Shown here: positions 49,826 through 58,681 of the stretch, piece by piece | Numbering within the stretch: position 1 is the stretch's first letter | Layout: each line of letters opens with the position of its first letter | Notes under the pieces: model-generated | Told to the model about the DNA's origin: nothing | What the model saw: only the letters and a program-made list of their open reading frames with translations | Database searches by the model: none | NCBI GenBank assembly: GCA_050184585.1 | Contig: JBFXAF010000001.1 | Location: forward strand, 434,001-498,000 | DNA: 64,000 nucleotides | Reading direction: 5' to 3' | Origin: JBFXAF01 sp050184585 | Lineage (GTDB): Bacteria; Pseudomonadota; Alphaproteobacteria; Rhizobiales; Rhizobiaceae | Made by a program: the position numbers and the translations under genes

Positions 49826-50902
49826 GTGCGCGTCGATCTCTTCGACTTCGACCTTCCGGACGATCGAATCGCGCTCAGGCCCGCGGCGCCGCGCGACGCG
49901 GCTCGATTGCTCGTCGTGCGGCCCGGGAGCGGGGTCCAGGATTGGATCGTTCGCGATCTGCCGGACCTGCTGTCTCCGGGCGATGCGTTGGTCTTCAACG
50001 ACACCAAGGTGATTCCGGCGCGGCTTGAAGGGATACGGCGTCGGGGCGATGCATTCGCGCGGATCGACGCGACACTGCACATGCGTGTGGGGCCTGATCG
50101 CTGGCTCGCCTTCGTCCGCCCGGCCAAGCGGGTCGCTCGCGGCGACCGCATCCAGTTTGGCGACACCGGCGAGGCCTGCTACCTCGGCGCGCTCGACGCG
50201 ACGGTCGCCGAGAAGGGCGAGGGTGGTGAGGTACTTCTCGCCTTCGACGTGTCCGGCGCATTTCTGGATGAAGCCCTGCAAGCCGTGGGGCATGTGCCGC
50301 TTCCTCCCTACATCGCGTCGAAGAGACCGGAAGACGACCGCGACCGCACCGACTACCAGACGATCTACGCATGCGAGGAAGGCGCGGTCGCGGCGCCGAC
50401 GGCGGGGCTGCACTTTACCCCAGACCTGATGGCTCGGCTGAAGGCGAGACACGTCGAGACGCATTTCGTTACGCTGCATGTCGGAGCCGGCACGTTCTTG
50501 CCGGTCAAGGCAGACGACACTGCGAACCACAGGATGCATGCCGAAACGGGTCGCGTCTCAGCCGAGACGGCGTCAGCACTGCGTGCGGTCCGGGCACGGG
50601 GAGGGCGCATCGTCGCCGTCGGCACCACATCCTTGAGGCTGCTCGAGAGCGCCGCTGGAAGGGACGGGATGATCGAAGAATGGTCGGGCGCTACCGACAT
50701 CTTCATCACGCCAGGCTACCGCTTCAGGACTGCCGACATGCTGATGACCAACTTCCACCTGCCCTGCTCGACATTGTTCATGCTGGTCAGTGCATTTTCG
50801 GGTCTGGAGACCATGCGGTCCGCGTATCTTCATGCAATTGAAGACGGTTATCGATTCTATTCCTATGGCGACGCGAGCCTGCTCTTCATGGCGGACGCAT
50901 GA
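49826..50902 (+). CDS. queA: S-adenosylmethionine:tRNA ribosyltransferase-isomerase
   Basis: Converts preQ1 in tRNA to epoxyqueuosine using the ribosyl part of AdoMet. At 358 aa it is full length. Motifs are VDLFDFDLPDDRIALRPAAP, ALVFNDTKVIPARLEGIRRR, AAPTAGLHFTPDLMARLKAR, FVTLHVGAGTFLPVKADD and TNFHLPCSTLFMLVSAFSGL. The start is GTG at 49826, positioned where family members begin. It overlaps tgt by 4 nt, so the two act and are made together. Confidence 0.97.
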   Translation: MRVDLFDFDLPDDRIALRPAAPRDAARLLVVRPGSGVQDWIVRDLPDLLSPGDALVFNDTKVIPARLEGIRRRGDAFARIDATLHMRVGPDRWLAFVRPAKRVARGDRIQFGDTGEACYLGALDATVAEKGEGGEVLLAFDVSGAFLDEALQAVGHVPLPPYIASKRPEDDRDRTDYQTIYACEEGAVAAPTAGLHFTPDLMARLKARHVETHFVTLHVGAGTFLPVKADDTANHRMHAETGRVSAETASALRAVRARGGRIVAVGTTSLRLLESAAGRDGMIEEWSGATDIFITPGYRFRTADMLMTNFHLPCSTLFMLVSAFSGLETMRSAYLHAIEDGYRFYSYGDASLLFMADA

Positions 50903-52038
50903 GCGACGAGGCGCGCCCATTCTCCTTCCGCCTCCTGGCCACTGACGGCCTTGCCCGGCGCGGCGAGATCTCCATGCCGCGCGGCACGGTGCGCACGCCC
51001 GCCTTCATGCCGGTCGGCACCGCCGGAACGGTCAAGGCGCTCTACATGGATCAGGTGCGCGGCGCCGGCGCCGACATCGTCCTCGGCAACACCTACCACC
51101 TGATGTTGAGGCCGGGCGCCGAGCGCGTCGCGCGGCTCGGCGGGTTGCACGCATTCGCCCGCTGGCCGCATCCGATCCTGACCGACAGCGGCGGCTTCCA
51201 GGTGATGTCGCTTTCGGCGCTGCGCAAGGTGTCGGAACAGGCCGTCACCTTCCGATCGCACATCGACGGCACTGCCTTCGAGATGAGCCCGGAGCGATCG
51301 ATCGAGATTCAGGGACTGCTAGGCTCCGACATCCAGATGCAACTCGACGAGTGCGTGGCGCTGCCGGCGTCTACGGTCGAGATCGAGCGCGCCATGGAGC
51401 TGTCGCTGCGATGGGCCGAGCGGTGCAGGGTCGCATTCGGAGATCAGCCGGGACGCGCCATGTTCGGGATCGTCCAGGGCGGCGATGACGAGGCGTTGCG
51501 AATGAAGTCCGCAGGCGCGCTCTCCGGGATGGATCTCAAGGGTTACGCGGTCGGCGGTCTGGCGGTGGGCGAGCCCCAGGAGACCATGCTCGCCATGCTG
51601 GATGCGACCTGTCCGGCGCTGCCTGCCGGGAAGCCCCGCTACCTGATGGGCGTCGGCACGCCGGATGACATCTTGAAGTCCGTGGCGCGGGGGATCGACA
51701 TGTTCGATTGCGTCATGCCGACGCGCGCCGGACGGCACGGCCTCGCCTATACGCGACGGGGCAAGGTGAACCTCAAGAACGCGCGCCACGCGGACGATCC
51801 TCGACCGCTGGACGCCGATAGCGAATGTCCTGCGGCGCGGGATTACTCCCGCGCGTACCTGCATCATCTGGTGAAGTCCGGCGAAGCGCTGGGGGGCATG
51901 CTGCTGTCGTGGAACAATGTCGCCTATTACCAGTCTCTCATGCTGGCGATCCGAGAAGCGATCGAGGCCCGACGCTTCGCGGAAACAGCCGTTCTGATCG
52001 CCGAGGAATGGGCGAGGGGGGATCTGCCGATCGCCTGA
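50899..52038 (+). CDS. tgt: Queuine/preQ1 tRNA-guanine transglycosylase with degenerate zinc site
   Basis: Exchanges the wobble guanine of GUN-anticodon tRNAs for preQ1. The 379 aa have the TIM-barrel core: TDSGGFQVMS, FGIVQGGDDEALRMKSAGAL, DLKGYAVGGLAVGEPQETM and the catalytic FDCVMPTRAGRHG. The usual structural zinc ligands Cys302, Cys304, Cys307 and His333 (E. coli numbering) correspond here to Ser308, Cys310, Ala313 and Asn339, with spacing preserved, so three of four are lost. Catalytic Asp residues are kept, so activity without zinc is likely. It is coupled to queA by ATGA. Confidence 0.96.
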   Translation: MSDEARPFSFRLLATDGLARRGEISMPRGTVRTPAFMPVGTAGTVKALYMDQVRGAGADIVLGNTYHLMLRPGAERVARLGGLHAFARWPHPILTDSGGFQVMSLSALRKVSEQAVTFRSHIDGTAFEMSPERSIEIQGLLGSDIQMQLDECVALPASTVEIERAMELSLRWAERCRVAFGDQPGRAMFGIVQGGDDEALRMKSAGALSGMDLKGYAVGGLAVGEPQETMLAMLDATCPALPAGKPRYLMGVGTPDDILKSVARGIDMFDCVMPTRAGRHGLAYTRRGKVNLKNARHADDPRPLDADSECPAARDYSRAYLHHLVKSGEALGGMLLSWNNVAYYQSLMLAIREAIEARRFAETAVLIAEEWARGDLPIA

Positions 52039-52095
52039 CCGCGAAACCCCGGCGGCTCCGAAGGCGTATCTTGGCGACAATCGCGGAGACCTTCC

Positions 52096-52503
52096 ATGAA
52101 ATACGCCCAGGCCTATGCCATCGCCATCGTCATTTTCCTTGTTCTCGACGGCCTTTGGCTGGGCATTGTCGCGCGCTCGCTGTACGCCTCGAGGCTTGGT
52201 CCGATCATGCTCGACCAGCCGCGCTGGGGCGTGGCGGCGATCTTCTATGCGCTGTTCGTCGTCGGCCTGATCTATTTCGCCGTCAAGGCGGGGCTGGAAA
52301 CAGGCAGCGCCACGACAGCCGCGCTCAATGGCGCGCTGTTCGGATTCTTCACCTACCTGACCTACGGCGCGACGACGCTTGCGGTCTTCAAGGGCTTCGA
52401 CGGACCTTTGACGGTGATCGACACCGCCTGGGGCGTCGTGCTCGGCGGCGCCGTCGCGGGATCGACGGTCTGGATTATGCAGCGTCTGGGCTGGGCGGGC
52501 TGA
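52096..52503 (+). CDS. DUF2177 family membrane protein
   Basis: A 135-aa protein with four predicted membrane segments. Conserved features are FLVLDGLWLGIVARSLYASR near the N-terminus, AAIFYALFVVGLIYFAV, GALFGFFTYLTYGATTLAVF and VIDTAWGVVLGG. The family function is unknown. It lies 57 bp after tgt and may be in the same transcript. Its stop is 4 bp from the stop of the convergent DUF4864 gene. Confidence 0.9.
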   Translation: MKYAQAYAIAIVIFLVLDGLWLGIVARSLYASRLGPIMLDQPRWGVAAIFYALFVVGLIYFAVKAGLETGSATTAALNGALFGFFTYLTYGATTLAVFKGFDGPLTVIDTAWGVVLGGAVAGSTVWIMQRLGWAG

Positions 52504-52507
52504 CGCC

Positions 52508-52921
52508 TCACGTGCTCAGCGAACTGGATGCCCTCAGGCTGCAGCCTGTGATCTGCCAGGAGCCGTCCGGCTGCCGCTGAAGCGTATAGACCGCCTCGTA
52601 GTCCTTGCCGTCGGGCCCGACAATCAGAACCTGCTGCACGATCGAGCTCGCATCGGTCTCCTGGAACTTGCCAAAGGCGTAGTTCTGCGGCCGGTGCACC
52701 GGCTTGTAGCCGTTGGTGACCATCGACATGAAGGAGTCGACGGTCGGAAAGATCTGCTTCACGTTGGGCGCGGCATAAGAGTAGGCCAGTGTACCGTCGT
52801 CGGCGAGGAAGGCTTCCAACTGCCGCTGGATGATGTCCTGCGCCGCCTTGACCTCTGCCTCACCGGCGTGGGCGAGAGGCAGCCCGCAAAGGAACATGAA
52901 GGCGAATACCGCACGGCGCAT
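52508..52921 (-). CDS. DUF4864 exported protein
   Basis: A 137-aa protein with a signal peptide (MRRAVFAFMFLCGLPLAHAG) and a small NTF2-like alpha+beta domain: AAQDIIQRQLEAFLADDGTL, AYSYAAPNVKQIFPTVDSFM and GKDYEAVYTLQRQPDGSWQI. ATG at 52921 has GAGGAG upstream; the frame beyond is not conserved. It is probably periplasmic and its function is unknown. The 253 bp to the next gene carry presumably divergent promoters; I see no distinct operator. Confidence 0.85.
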   Translation of the reverse strand: MRRAVFAFMFLCGLPLAHAGEAEVKAAQDIIQRQLEAFLADDGTLAYSYAAPNVKQIFPTVDSFMSMVTNGYKPVHRPQNYAFGKFQETDASSIVQQVLIVGPDGKDYEAVYTLQRQPDGSWQITGCSLRASSSLST

Positions 52922-53174
52922 TGCATTCTCCTCTGTTCGACCCCTGCCTTGCCGAGCCTTCGGTCGCGATGATCCTAACATACGACTGGAAGGACGTCGC
53001 AGTTTCACGTCGCCGACGACCGACGCCGGCTGCACAAACGGGCTCCACTGCGCCGGGCAGACTGCACGACGCGTGGGCATACGTCCCGAATGCGCTCGAG
53101 CCGCGCAAGAAACCGGCGATATCGCTTGCTTTTCGTCCGGCTCGCCAGTGAAATGCGGGAAGGGGAGTAACCGC

Positions 53175-54587
53175 GTGGTCGCCTTCGACGAAATGAACCC
53201 GGCCGAGACCGGGCTTAGAAAACCCTACACGGCCTACAGCGACTGGCTGAACGCTCAGGACCCGGCCCGCCTTACCGAAAAGATGAGCGATGCCGAGCGT
53301 GTGTTCCGCAAGACGGGCATCACGTTCGCCGTCTACGGCGATTCCGAAGCCGCCGAGCGGCTGATCCCGTTCGACATCGTTCCCCGGATCCTCTCCGGCA
53401 ACGAATGGCGGAAACTCACGCAGGGTATCGAGCAGCGCGTCCAGGCGCTCAACGCATTTCTCGACGATATCTATCATCGTCAGGAAATCCTGCGGGCAGG
53501 GCGCGTGCCGAAGGAGTTGATCGCCGGCAACGAAGCCTATCTTCCGGAGATGATCGGCGTCAGGCCGCCAGCCGGCGTCTACACCCACATCATCGGGGTC
53601 GATATCGTTCGCACCTCGGAGAATGAATTCTTTGTCCTTGAGGACAATGCCCGCACGCCGTCGGGCGTCTCCTACATGCTGGAAAACCGCGAGACGATGA
53701 TGCAGCTCTTCCCGGAGCTGTTCCAGCAGATCAAGGTACGTCCCGTGGAGAACTATCCGCAACTCCTCAGGCAGTCGCTGGCGGCCGTTCGTCCGCCGAA
53801 CCTCAACGGTCAGCCGACCATCGCGGTGCTGACGCCGGGGCTCTACAATTCCGCCTATTTCGAGCACGCGTTCCTGGCGGACCAGATGGGCGTGGAGCTG
53901 GTCGAGGGGCAGGACCTGAGGGTCGTCGACGGGCACGTCGCGATGCGCACGACCGAGGGATACAAGCGCATCGACGTGCTCTACCGCCGCGTGGACGACG
54001 CTTACCTCGATCCCCTGACGTTCCGTCCCGACTCCGCACTCGGCGTGCCGGGCATCATGGATGTCTACCGGGCCGGAAACATCACTCTCGCCAACGCGCC
54101 CGGCACGGGAATAGCGGACGACAAGGCGATCTACTCCTACATGCCGGAGATCATCGAGTTCTACACGGGCCGCAAGGCAATCCTCGACAACATCCGGACC
54201 TGGCGTTGCTCCGAACCCGACTCACTGACCTACGTTCTGGAGAACCTCGCCCAGCTCGTCGTCAAGGAAGTCCACGGGTCCGGCGGCTATGGGATGCTGG
54301 TGGGACCAGCCGCGTCCAAGAAGGAGCTGGAGGCGTTTGCAAGAAAGATGACGGCGAAGCCTTCCAACTACATCGCCCAGCCGACCCTCTCACTCTCCAC
54401 CTGTCCGATCCTCTCGGAAAGGGGCCTTGCGCCGCGCCATGTCGACCTGAGGCCCTATGTCCTGGTCTCCGACCGGATACAGATCGTGCCGGGCGGGCTG
54501 ACGCGGGTGGCGCTGAAGGAAGGTTCCCTGGTCGTCAACTCCTCGCAGGGCGGGGGAACGAAGGATACGTGGGTTCTCGATGACTGA
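53175..54587 (+). CDS. Circularly permuted ATP-grasp protein
   Basis: A 470-aa member of the circularly permuted type 2 ATP-grasp family. Features are RVQALNAFLDDIYHRQEILR, GVDIVRTSENEFFVLEDNAR, TPSGVSYMLENRETM, LTPGLYNSAYFEHAFLADQM, VVKEVHGSGGYGMLVGP and the end LKEGSLVVNSSQGGGTKDTW. Family members are predicted to form peptide-like bonds in unknown small peptides. The start is GTG at 53175 behind GGGGAG. It is first in a four-gene cluster with alpha-E, transglutaminase and Anbu genes, a known conserved association whose product has not been identified. Confidence 0.93.
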   Translation: MVAFDEMNPAETGLRKPYTAYSDWLNAQDPARLTEKMSDAERVFRKTGITFAVYGDSEAAERLIPFDIVPRILSGNEWRKLTQGIEQRVQALNAFLDDIYHRQEILRAGRVPKELIAGNEAYLPEMIGVRPPAGVYTHIIGVDIVRTSENEFFVLEDNARTPSGVSYMLENRETMMQLFPELFQQIKVRPVENYPQLLRQSLAAVRPPNLNGQPTIAVLTPGLYNSAYFEHAFLADQMGVELVEGQDLRVVDGHVAMRTTEGYKRIDVLYRRVDDAYLDPLTFRPDSALGVPGIMDVYRAGNITLANAPGTGIADDKAIYSYMPEIIEFYTGRKAILDNIRTWRCSEPDSLTYVLENLAQLVVKEVHGSGGYGMLVGPAASKKELEAFARKMTAKPSNYIAQPTLSLSTCPILSERGLAPRHVDLRPYVLVSDRIQIVPGGLTRVALKEGSLVVNSSQGGGTKDTWVLDD

Positions 54588-54599
54588 GCGTGGCGTCTG

Positions 54600-55541
54600 A
54601 TGCTTCTCGGCCGCACCGCGAACGGCCTCTACTGGATGAACCGCTACATCGAGCGAGCGGAGAACATGGCGCGCCTGCTCGACGCCGGGTTGCGGATGGC
54701 GCTGACGCGCACCACCAGCCAGGTCGAGGAATGGACCTCGGTGGTTGTTTCGTCGGGCAACGACTACGCGTTCCGCGAGAAGCATAGCGAGTACACGGCG
54801 GCCACGGTGTCAGACTTCCTGCTGCGCGACACGTCGAACCCGTCGAGCGTGATGTCTGCGATCGAGACGGCCCGCAACAACGCCCGCATGGTGCGCACCG
54901 CGCTGACGCGCGAGACGTGGGAGAGCATCAACGAGGCCTGGATGGCGATGAAGCGCATGCTCGCGCCCACGATCGACGAAAGGGACCTGCCGAGGCTTCT
55001 CGACGCCATCAAGCGCGAGACGGCGCTGATCCGGGGCTCCTTCTACGGGACGATGCTGAGGAACGAGATCTTCGATTTCTCGCAGATCGGAACCTTCATG
55101 GAGCGTGCGGACAACACGGCGCGGATCCTTGACGTCAAGTACTATGTCCTGCTGCCATCGATCTCGTGGGTGGGATCGTCTCTGGACAACTATCAATGGG
55201 AATCGGTTCTGCGCTCGGTGTCCGCGCATCGCTCGTACCGGTGGGTCTACGACGCGGAGTACAAACCGACCAACATCGCCGACTATCTCATTCTCAACGT
55301 ACGCATGCCTAGGTCGCTGGCCTTCTGCTACCGCAACATCGCGGAGGCGCTGAAGTACCGTGCGGAGGAGTACGGGGCGCGACACCCCTGCCACGACACC
55401 GTCGAGGCAACCCTCAAGCGCCTGAAGGACAGCTCGATCAAGGACATATTTGACGGGGGCCTGCACGAGTTCGTCGACTCTTTCATCGCCGACAACAGCC
55501 GCCTGGGCAATCAGGTGGCAGAGGCATACCGGTTCTACTGA
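54600..55541 (+). CDS. Alpha-E domain-containing protein
   Basis: A 313-aa all-helical alpha-E protein. Motifs are LGRTANGLYWMNRYIERAEN, ARLLDAGLRMALTR, ARNNARMVRTALTRETWESI, RADNTARILDVKYYVLLPS and FCYRNIAEALKYR. Alpha-E proteins occur almost always beside a circularly permuted ATP-grasp gene, as here (12 nt downstream), and are thought to partner it. No catalytic residues are assigned. Confidence 0.94.
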   Translation: MLLGRTANGLYWMNRYIERAENMARLLDAGLRMALTRTTSQVEEWTSVVVSSGNDYAFREKHSEYTAATVSDFLLRDTSNPSSVMSAIETARNNARMVRTALTRETWESINEAWMAMKRMLAPTIDERDLPRLLDAIKRETALIRGSFYGTMLRNEIFDFSQIGTFMERADNTARILDVKYYVLLPSISWVGSSLDNYQWESVLRSVSAHRSYRWVYDAEYKPTNIADYLILNVRMPRSLAFCYRNIAEALKYRAEEYGARHPCHDTVEATLKRLKDSSIKDIFDGGLHEFVDSFIADNSRLGNQVAEAYRFY

Positions 55542-55542
55542 G

Positions 55543-56337
55543 ATGCGACTGAGGATCACGCACAGGACCGAGTACAAGTACGGCTCGCCGATCCATTACG
55601 CGCTGCAACGCATCCGCTTGATACCGGCCAGCAGCACGGCCCAGACGGTGCAGCATTGGACGGTGACCGTTACCGGTGCGCGGGAAGAGGTTCGTTTCGG
55701 GGACCAGTTCGGAAACGAGACGAGGTTGCTTAGCGCTCACGGCGAGCCGCACACGATCGTGCTCGAAGCCGCGGGCGAGGTCGAGACCTTCGACAAGGCC
55801 GGCGTATACGGTGTGCATCGGGGGTTCGCCCCGCTGTGGTTGTTCCGGCACCACACCGTCCTCACCACACCGGGCGATGCCGTGCGGGCGCTCGTCGCGA
55901 CTACCGGCGAGGGAAGCGAACTCGAACGCCTGCACGCGTTGAAGGAGGCCGTTGGCGCTGCCATCGCCTACACGCCGGGAGCAACTCACACGGCGACCAC
56001 TGCGGAAGAAGCGCTCGCCGCCCGCAGTGGAGTCTGCCAGGACCATGCGCATGCATTCATTGCGGCGGCCCGCGTGCTCGGCTTTCCCGCCCGCTATGTG
56101 AGCGGCTATCTGATGATGGAAGAAGCATCGGAGCAGGCCGCGAGTCATGCCTGGGCCGAAGCCCACGTAGCCAGCCTCGGCTGGGTGGCATTTGACGCCG
56201 CGAACGGCATATCGCCCGACGCCCGATACGTCCGGCTGGCGGTCGGGCGCGACTACCGCGACGCGATGCCCGTTTCCGGAATTCTGTTGGGACAGGCCGA
56301 GGAACGGCTTGCCGTGCAGATCACCGTCGAGCAGTAA
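55543..56337 (+). CDS. Transglutaminase-like cysteine protease family protein
   Basis: A 264-aa protein: an N-terminal bacterial transglutaminase-like beta domain (MRLRITHRTEYKYGSPIHYA, residues 1-85) and a transglutaminase core with the triad Cys in RSGVCQDHAHAFIAAAR, His in QAASHAWAEAHV and Asp in WVAFDAANG. Likely a peptidase or amidohydrolase rather than a crosslinking enzyme. It lies 1 nt after the alpha-E gene and 41 nt before the Anbu gene. It is cytoplasmic, with no signal peptide. Confidence 0.95.
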   Translation: MRLRITHRTEYKYGSPIHYALQRIRLIPASSTAQTVQHWTVTVTGAREEVRFGDQFGNETRLLSAHGEPHTIVLEAAGEVETFDKAGVYGVHRGFAPLWLFRHHTVLTTPGDAVRALVATTGEGSELERLHALKEAVGAAIAYTPGATHTATTAEEALAARSGVCQDHAHAFIAAARVLGFPARYVSGYLMMEEASEQAASHAWAEAHVASLGWVAFDAANGISPDARYVRLAVGRDYRDAMPVSGILLGQAEERLAVQITVEQ

Positions 56338-56378
56338 TCGGCCCCACTCGAACGGAGTCGGCGAGCCGGCGGAGGCCC

Positions 56379-57116
56379 ATGACCTATTGCGTTGGGATGC
56401 GGATCGACCAGGGGCTCGTGTTCATGTCGGACACGCGCACCAACGCAGGCATCGATTCGATCTCGACGTTTCGCAAGATGCATATCTGGGAGGAGCCGGG
56501 CGAGCGTGTGGTGGTGCTGATGTCCGCCGGCAACCTGGCGACCACGCAGGCGGTGGTGTCGCTCCTCGACGAGCGCTCGAAGGCCGTTTCGGAACGCGCG
56601 CCGACGCTGCTTGAAACACCGTCCATGTACCAGACCGCCCGTCTCGTCGGGAACACGGTGAAGGAGGTCATCGCCGCTTCGGCGCAGGAGGGCCAGAAGG
56701 CCGAGAGCTATTTCAACGCCTCATTCATTCTCGGCGGCCAGATCCGCGGCACCGAGCCGCGGCTCTTCATGATCTATCCGGAAGGCAATTTCATCGAATC
56801 GTCGGAGGACACGCCGTTCTTCCAGATCGGCGAGACCAAATACGGGAAGCCGATCATCGTGCGCGCCTATGACCGGCGGATGAGTTTCGCCGAAGCGACG
56901 AAGCTGCTGATGGTTTCCTTCGATTCCACCCTCAAATCCAACCTTTCCGTGGGCCTGCCGCTCGATTTGCTGTTCTATGAGAGGGATACGTTCCGGATCA
57001 GGCTGAAGAAGCGCGTCGGCCTCGACGATCCCTACTACCGCACGGTGTCGGACGGCTGGTCCAATGCCCTCAAGGAAGCGTTCAAGAGCCTGCCGGATTT
57101 TCCCGAACAGGCCTGA
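56379..57116 (+). CDS. Anbu (ancestral beta subunit) proteasome-like protease
   Basis: A 245-aa proteasome-fold Ntn hydrolase of the Anbu class. The protein begins MTYCVGMRIDQGLVFMSDTR: removal of Met exposes the nucleophile Thr1 without a propeptide. The catalytic Asp (SDTRTNAG) and Lys (FRKMHIWEE) positions of the fold are present. Further family blocks are ASFILGGQIRGTEPRLFMIY and SVGLPLDLLFYERDTF. Co-occurrence with the ATP-grasp, alpha-E and transglutaminase genes is the standard Anbu context. The natural substrate is unknown. Confidence 0.93.
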   Translation: MTYCVGMRIDQGLVFMSDTRTNAGIDSISTFRKMHIWEEPGERVVVLMSAGNLATTQAVVSLLDERSKAVSERAPTLLETPSMYQTARLVGNTVKEVIAASAQEGQKAESYFNASFILGGQIRGTEPRLFMIYPEGNFIESSEDTPFFQIGETKYGKPIIVRAYDRRMSFAEATKLLMVSFDSTLKSNLSVGLPLDLLFYERDTFRIRLKKRVGLDDPYYRTVSDGWSNALKEAFKSLPDFPEQA

Positions 57117-57149
57117 CCCACGGCGCCACGCCGGGGGATCGGAGGTAGC

Positions 57150-58565
57150 GTGAAGGACGACGAGTTCCGCGCCTGGGCGATCCGCGCCGCCGAGTGGGGA
57201 GCGGACTATCGCGCCACGCTGCGCGAGCGGCCTGTGCGGGCGCAGACCGCGCCGGGCGAGATCGCGGCCCGGATCGCCGTTTCGCCTCCGGAGATGGGCG
57301 AGAGCCTCGACACCATCTTCGCCGATTTCGAACGGGCGATCGTGCCCGGCATGACGCACTGGCAGCATCCCCGCTTCTTCGCCTACTTCCCGGCCAATTC
57401 AGCCCCTGTCTCTGTTGTCGCCGAACATCTGGTCACCGCGATGGCCGCCCAGTGCATGCTCTGGCAGACGTCGCCCGCAGCGACGGAGCTGGAGACGACG
57501 ATGGTCGATTGGCTGAGGCAGGCGCTCGGCCTTCCGGACAACTTCTCGGGCGTGATGCAGGATTCCGCTTCGTCCGCGACACTCGCCGCGGTGCTGACGA
57601 TGCGTGAGAAGGCCCTGGATTGGGCCGGAAATCGGAACGGTCTCTCGGCCAAGCCTGTGCTTCGCATCTACGCTTCCGACCAGGTGCACACCTCGATCGA
57701 CCGCGCGATCTGGGTGGCGGGTATCGGCGGCGACAACCTCGTGCGAATCCCGACCGCTGGATCGCACCGGGGGATGGACGTCGACGCGCTCGACGCCGCG
57801 ATCGCGGCAGACAGAGCGAAAGGCATGCTCCCGGCGGGCATAGTCGCCTGCGTCGGCGGCACCGGCGTCGGCGCGACCGACGACATCGCGGCCGTGGCGC
57901 GGGTCGCGCGCGGTCATGGACTCTTCCTGCATGTCGACGCGGCTTGGGCCGGCAGCGCCATGATTTGCCCGGAGTACCGGCACTTCTGGGCCGGCGTGGA
58001 GGGGGCGGATTCGATCGTCTTCAATCCGCACAAGTGGCTGGGCGCCCAGTTCGACTGCTCGGTGCAGTTCGTACGCGATCCGGAGGCACATGTGCGGACC
58101 CTGGCGATCCAGCCGGAGTACCTGAAGACCTATGGCCGCGATGGCGTGGTGAACTATTCGGAGTGGTCGGTCGCGCTCGGCCGCCGATTTCGGGCGCTGA
58201 AGGTCTGGTTCCTGCTTCGCGCGCATGGCCTGGAGGGCCTCCGAGCCATGATCCGCAACCACGTCGGATGGTCGGAAGACATGGCCGCGAGGCTCGCCGC
58301 GATTCCCGGCTTCGAGATCGTCACCGAACCCATGCTGTCGCTGTTCTCTTTCCGGCACTCGCCGCGCGACGGCGCGGATCTGGATGCGCACAACCGCGCA
58401 TTGGTGGCGGCGATCAACGACGACGGCCGGATCTATCTGACGCCAACCCTGGTTGACGGCGGCGTGGCGATCCGGTTCCAGGTCGGCCAGTTCGGCGCGA
58501 CGGAGGCCGACGTCGAGACCGCGCTTGCGACAATCGTCGAAGTGGCAGGACGGGTTTCGCGCTGA
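57150..58565 (+). CDS. Group II PLP-dependent amino-acid decarboxylase
   Basis: A 471-aa enzyme of the aromatic-L-amino-acid decarboxylase type. Visible motifs are THWQHPRFFAYFPANSAPVS, AATELETTMVDWLRQALGLP, the PLP pocket HVDAAWAGSAMICPE, the Schiff-base Lys in FNPHKWLGAQFDCS, and YLKTYGRDGVVNYSEWSVAL followed by GRRFRALKVWF. The start is GTG at 57150 with GGAGG upstream. The substrate (Trp, Tyr, Dopa, Phe or other) cannot be assigned from motifs alone. It lies 33 nt after the Anbu gene; a shared transcript is possible, but a functional link is unknown. Confidence 0.9.
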   Translation: MKDDEFRAWAIRAAEWGADYRATLRERPVRAQTAPGEIAARIAVSPPEMGESLDTIFADFERAIVPGMTHWQHPRFFAYFPANSAPVSVVAEHLVTAMAAQCMLWQTSPAATELETTMVDWLRQALGLPDNFSGVMQDSASSATLAAVLTMREKALDWAGNRNGLSAKPVLRIYASDQVHTSIDRAIWVAGIGGDNLVRIPTAGSHRGMDVDALDAAIAADRAKGMLPAGIVACVGGTGVGATDDIAAVARVARGHGLFLHVDAAWAGSAMICPEYRHFWAGVEGADSIVFNPHKWLGAQFDCSVQFVRDPEAHVRTLAIQPEYLKTYGRDGVVNYSEWSVALGRRFRALKVWFLLRAHGLEGLRAMIRNHVGWSEDMAARLAAIPGFEIVTEPMLSLFSFRHSPRDGADLDAHNRALVAAINDDGRIYLTPTLVDGGVAIRFQVGQFGATEADVETALATIVEVAGRVSR

Positions 58566-58603
58566 GGTCGATGCGAAGCGTCCGGTAACCCTACGTCCAC
58601 TGC

Positions 58604-58648
58604 TTTCGAAGCGATTTTCGCTTTCACGCTTGGCTGCGCTTTCGTTTC
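58604..58648. promoter_or_regulatory. TTTCG-motif cluster upstream of glpR (putative GlpR operator)
   Basis: Three TTTCG copies (58604-58608, 58616-58620, 58640-58644) and a near-palindrome GAAGCGA-TTT-TCGCTTTC (about 58608-58625) precede glpR. The same TTTCG word recurs before glpD (59465-59469 and 59509-59513). DeoR-type regulators often bind such repeats; autoregulation by GlpR is an inference. Confidence 0.45.
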
Positions 58649-58681
58649 AGTCTAGTGATCGCAAAAACGAAGGGGTCACGC

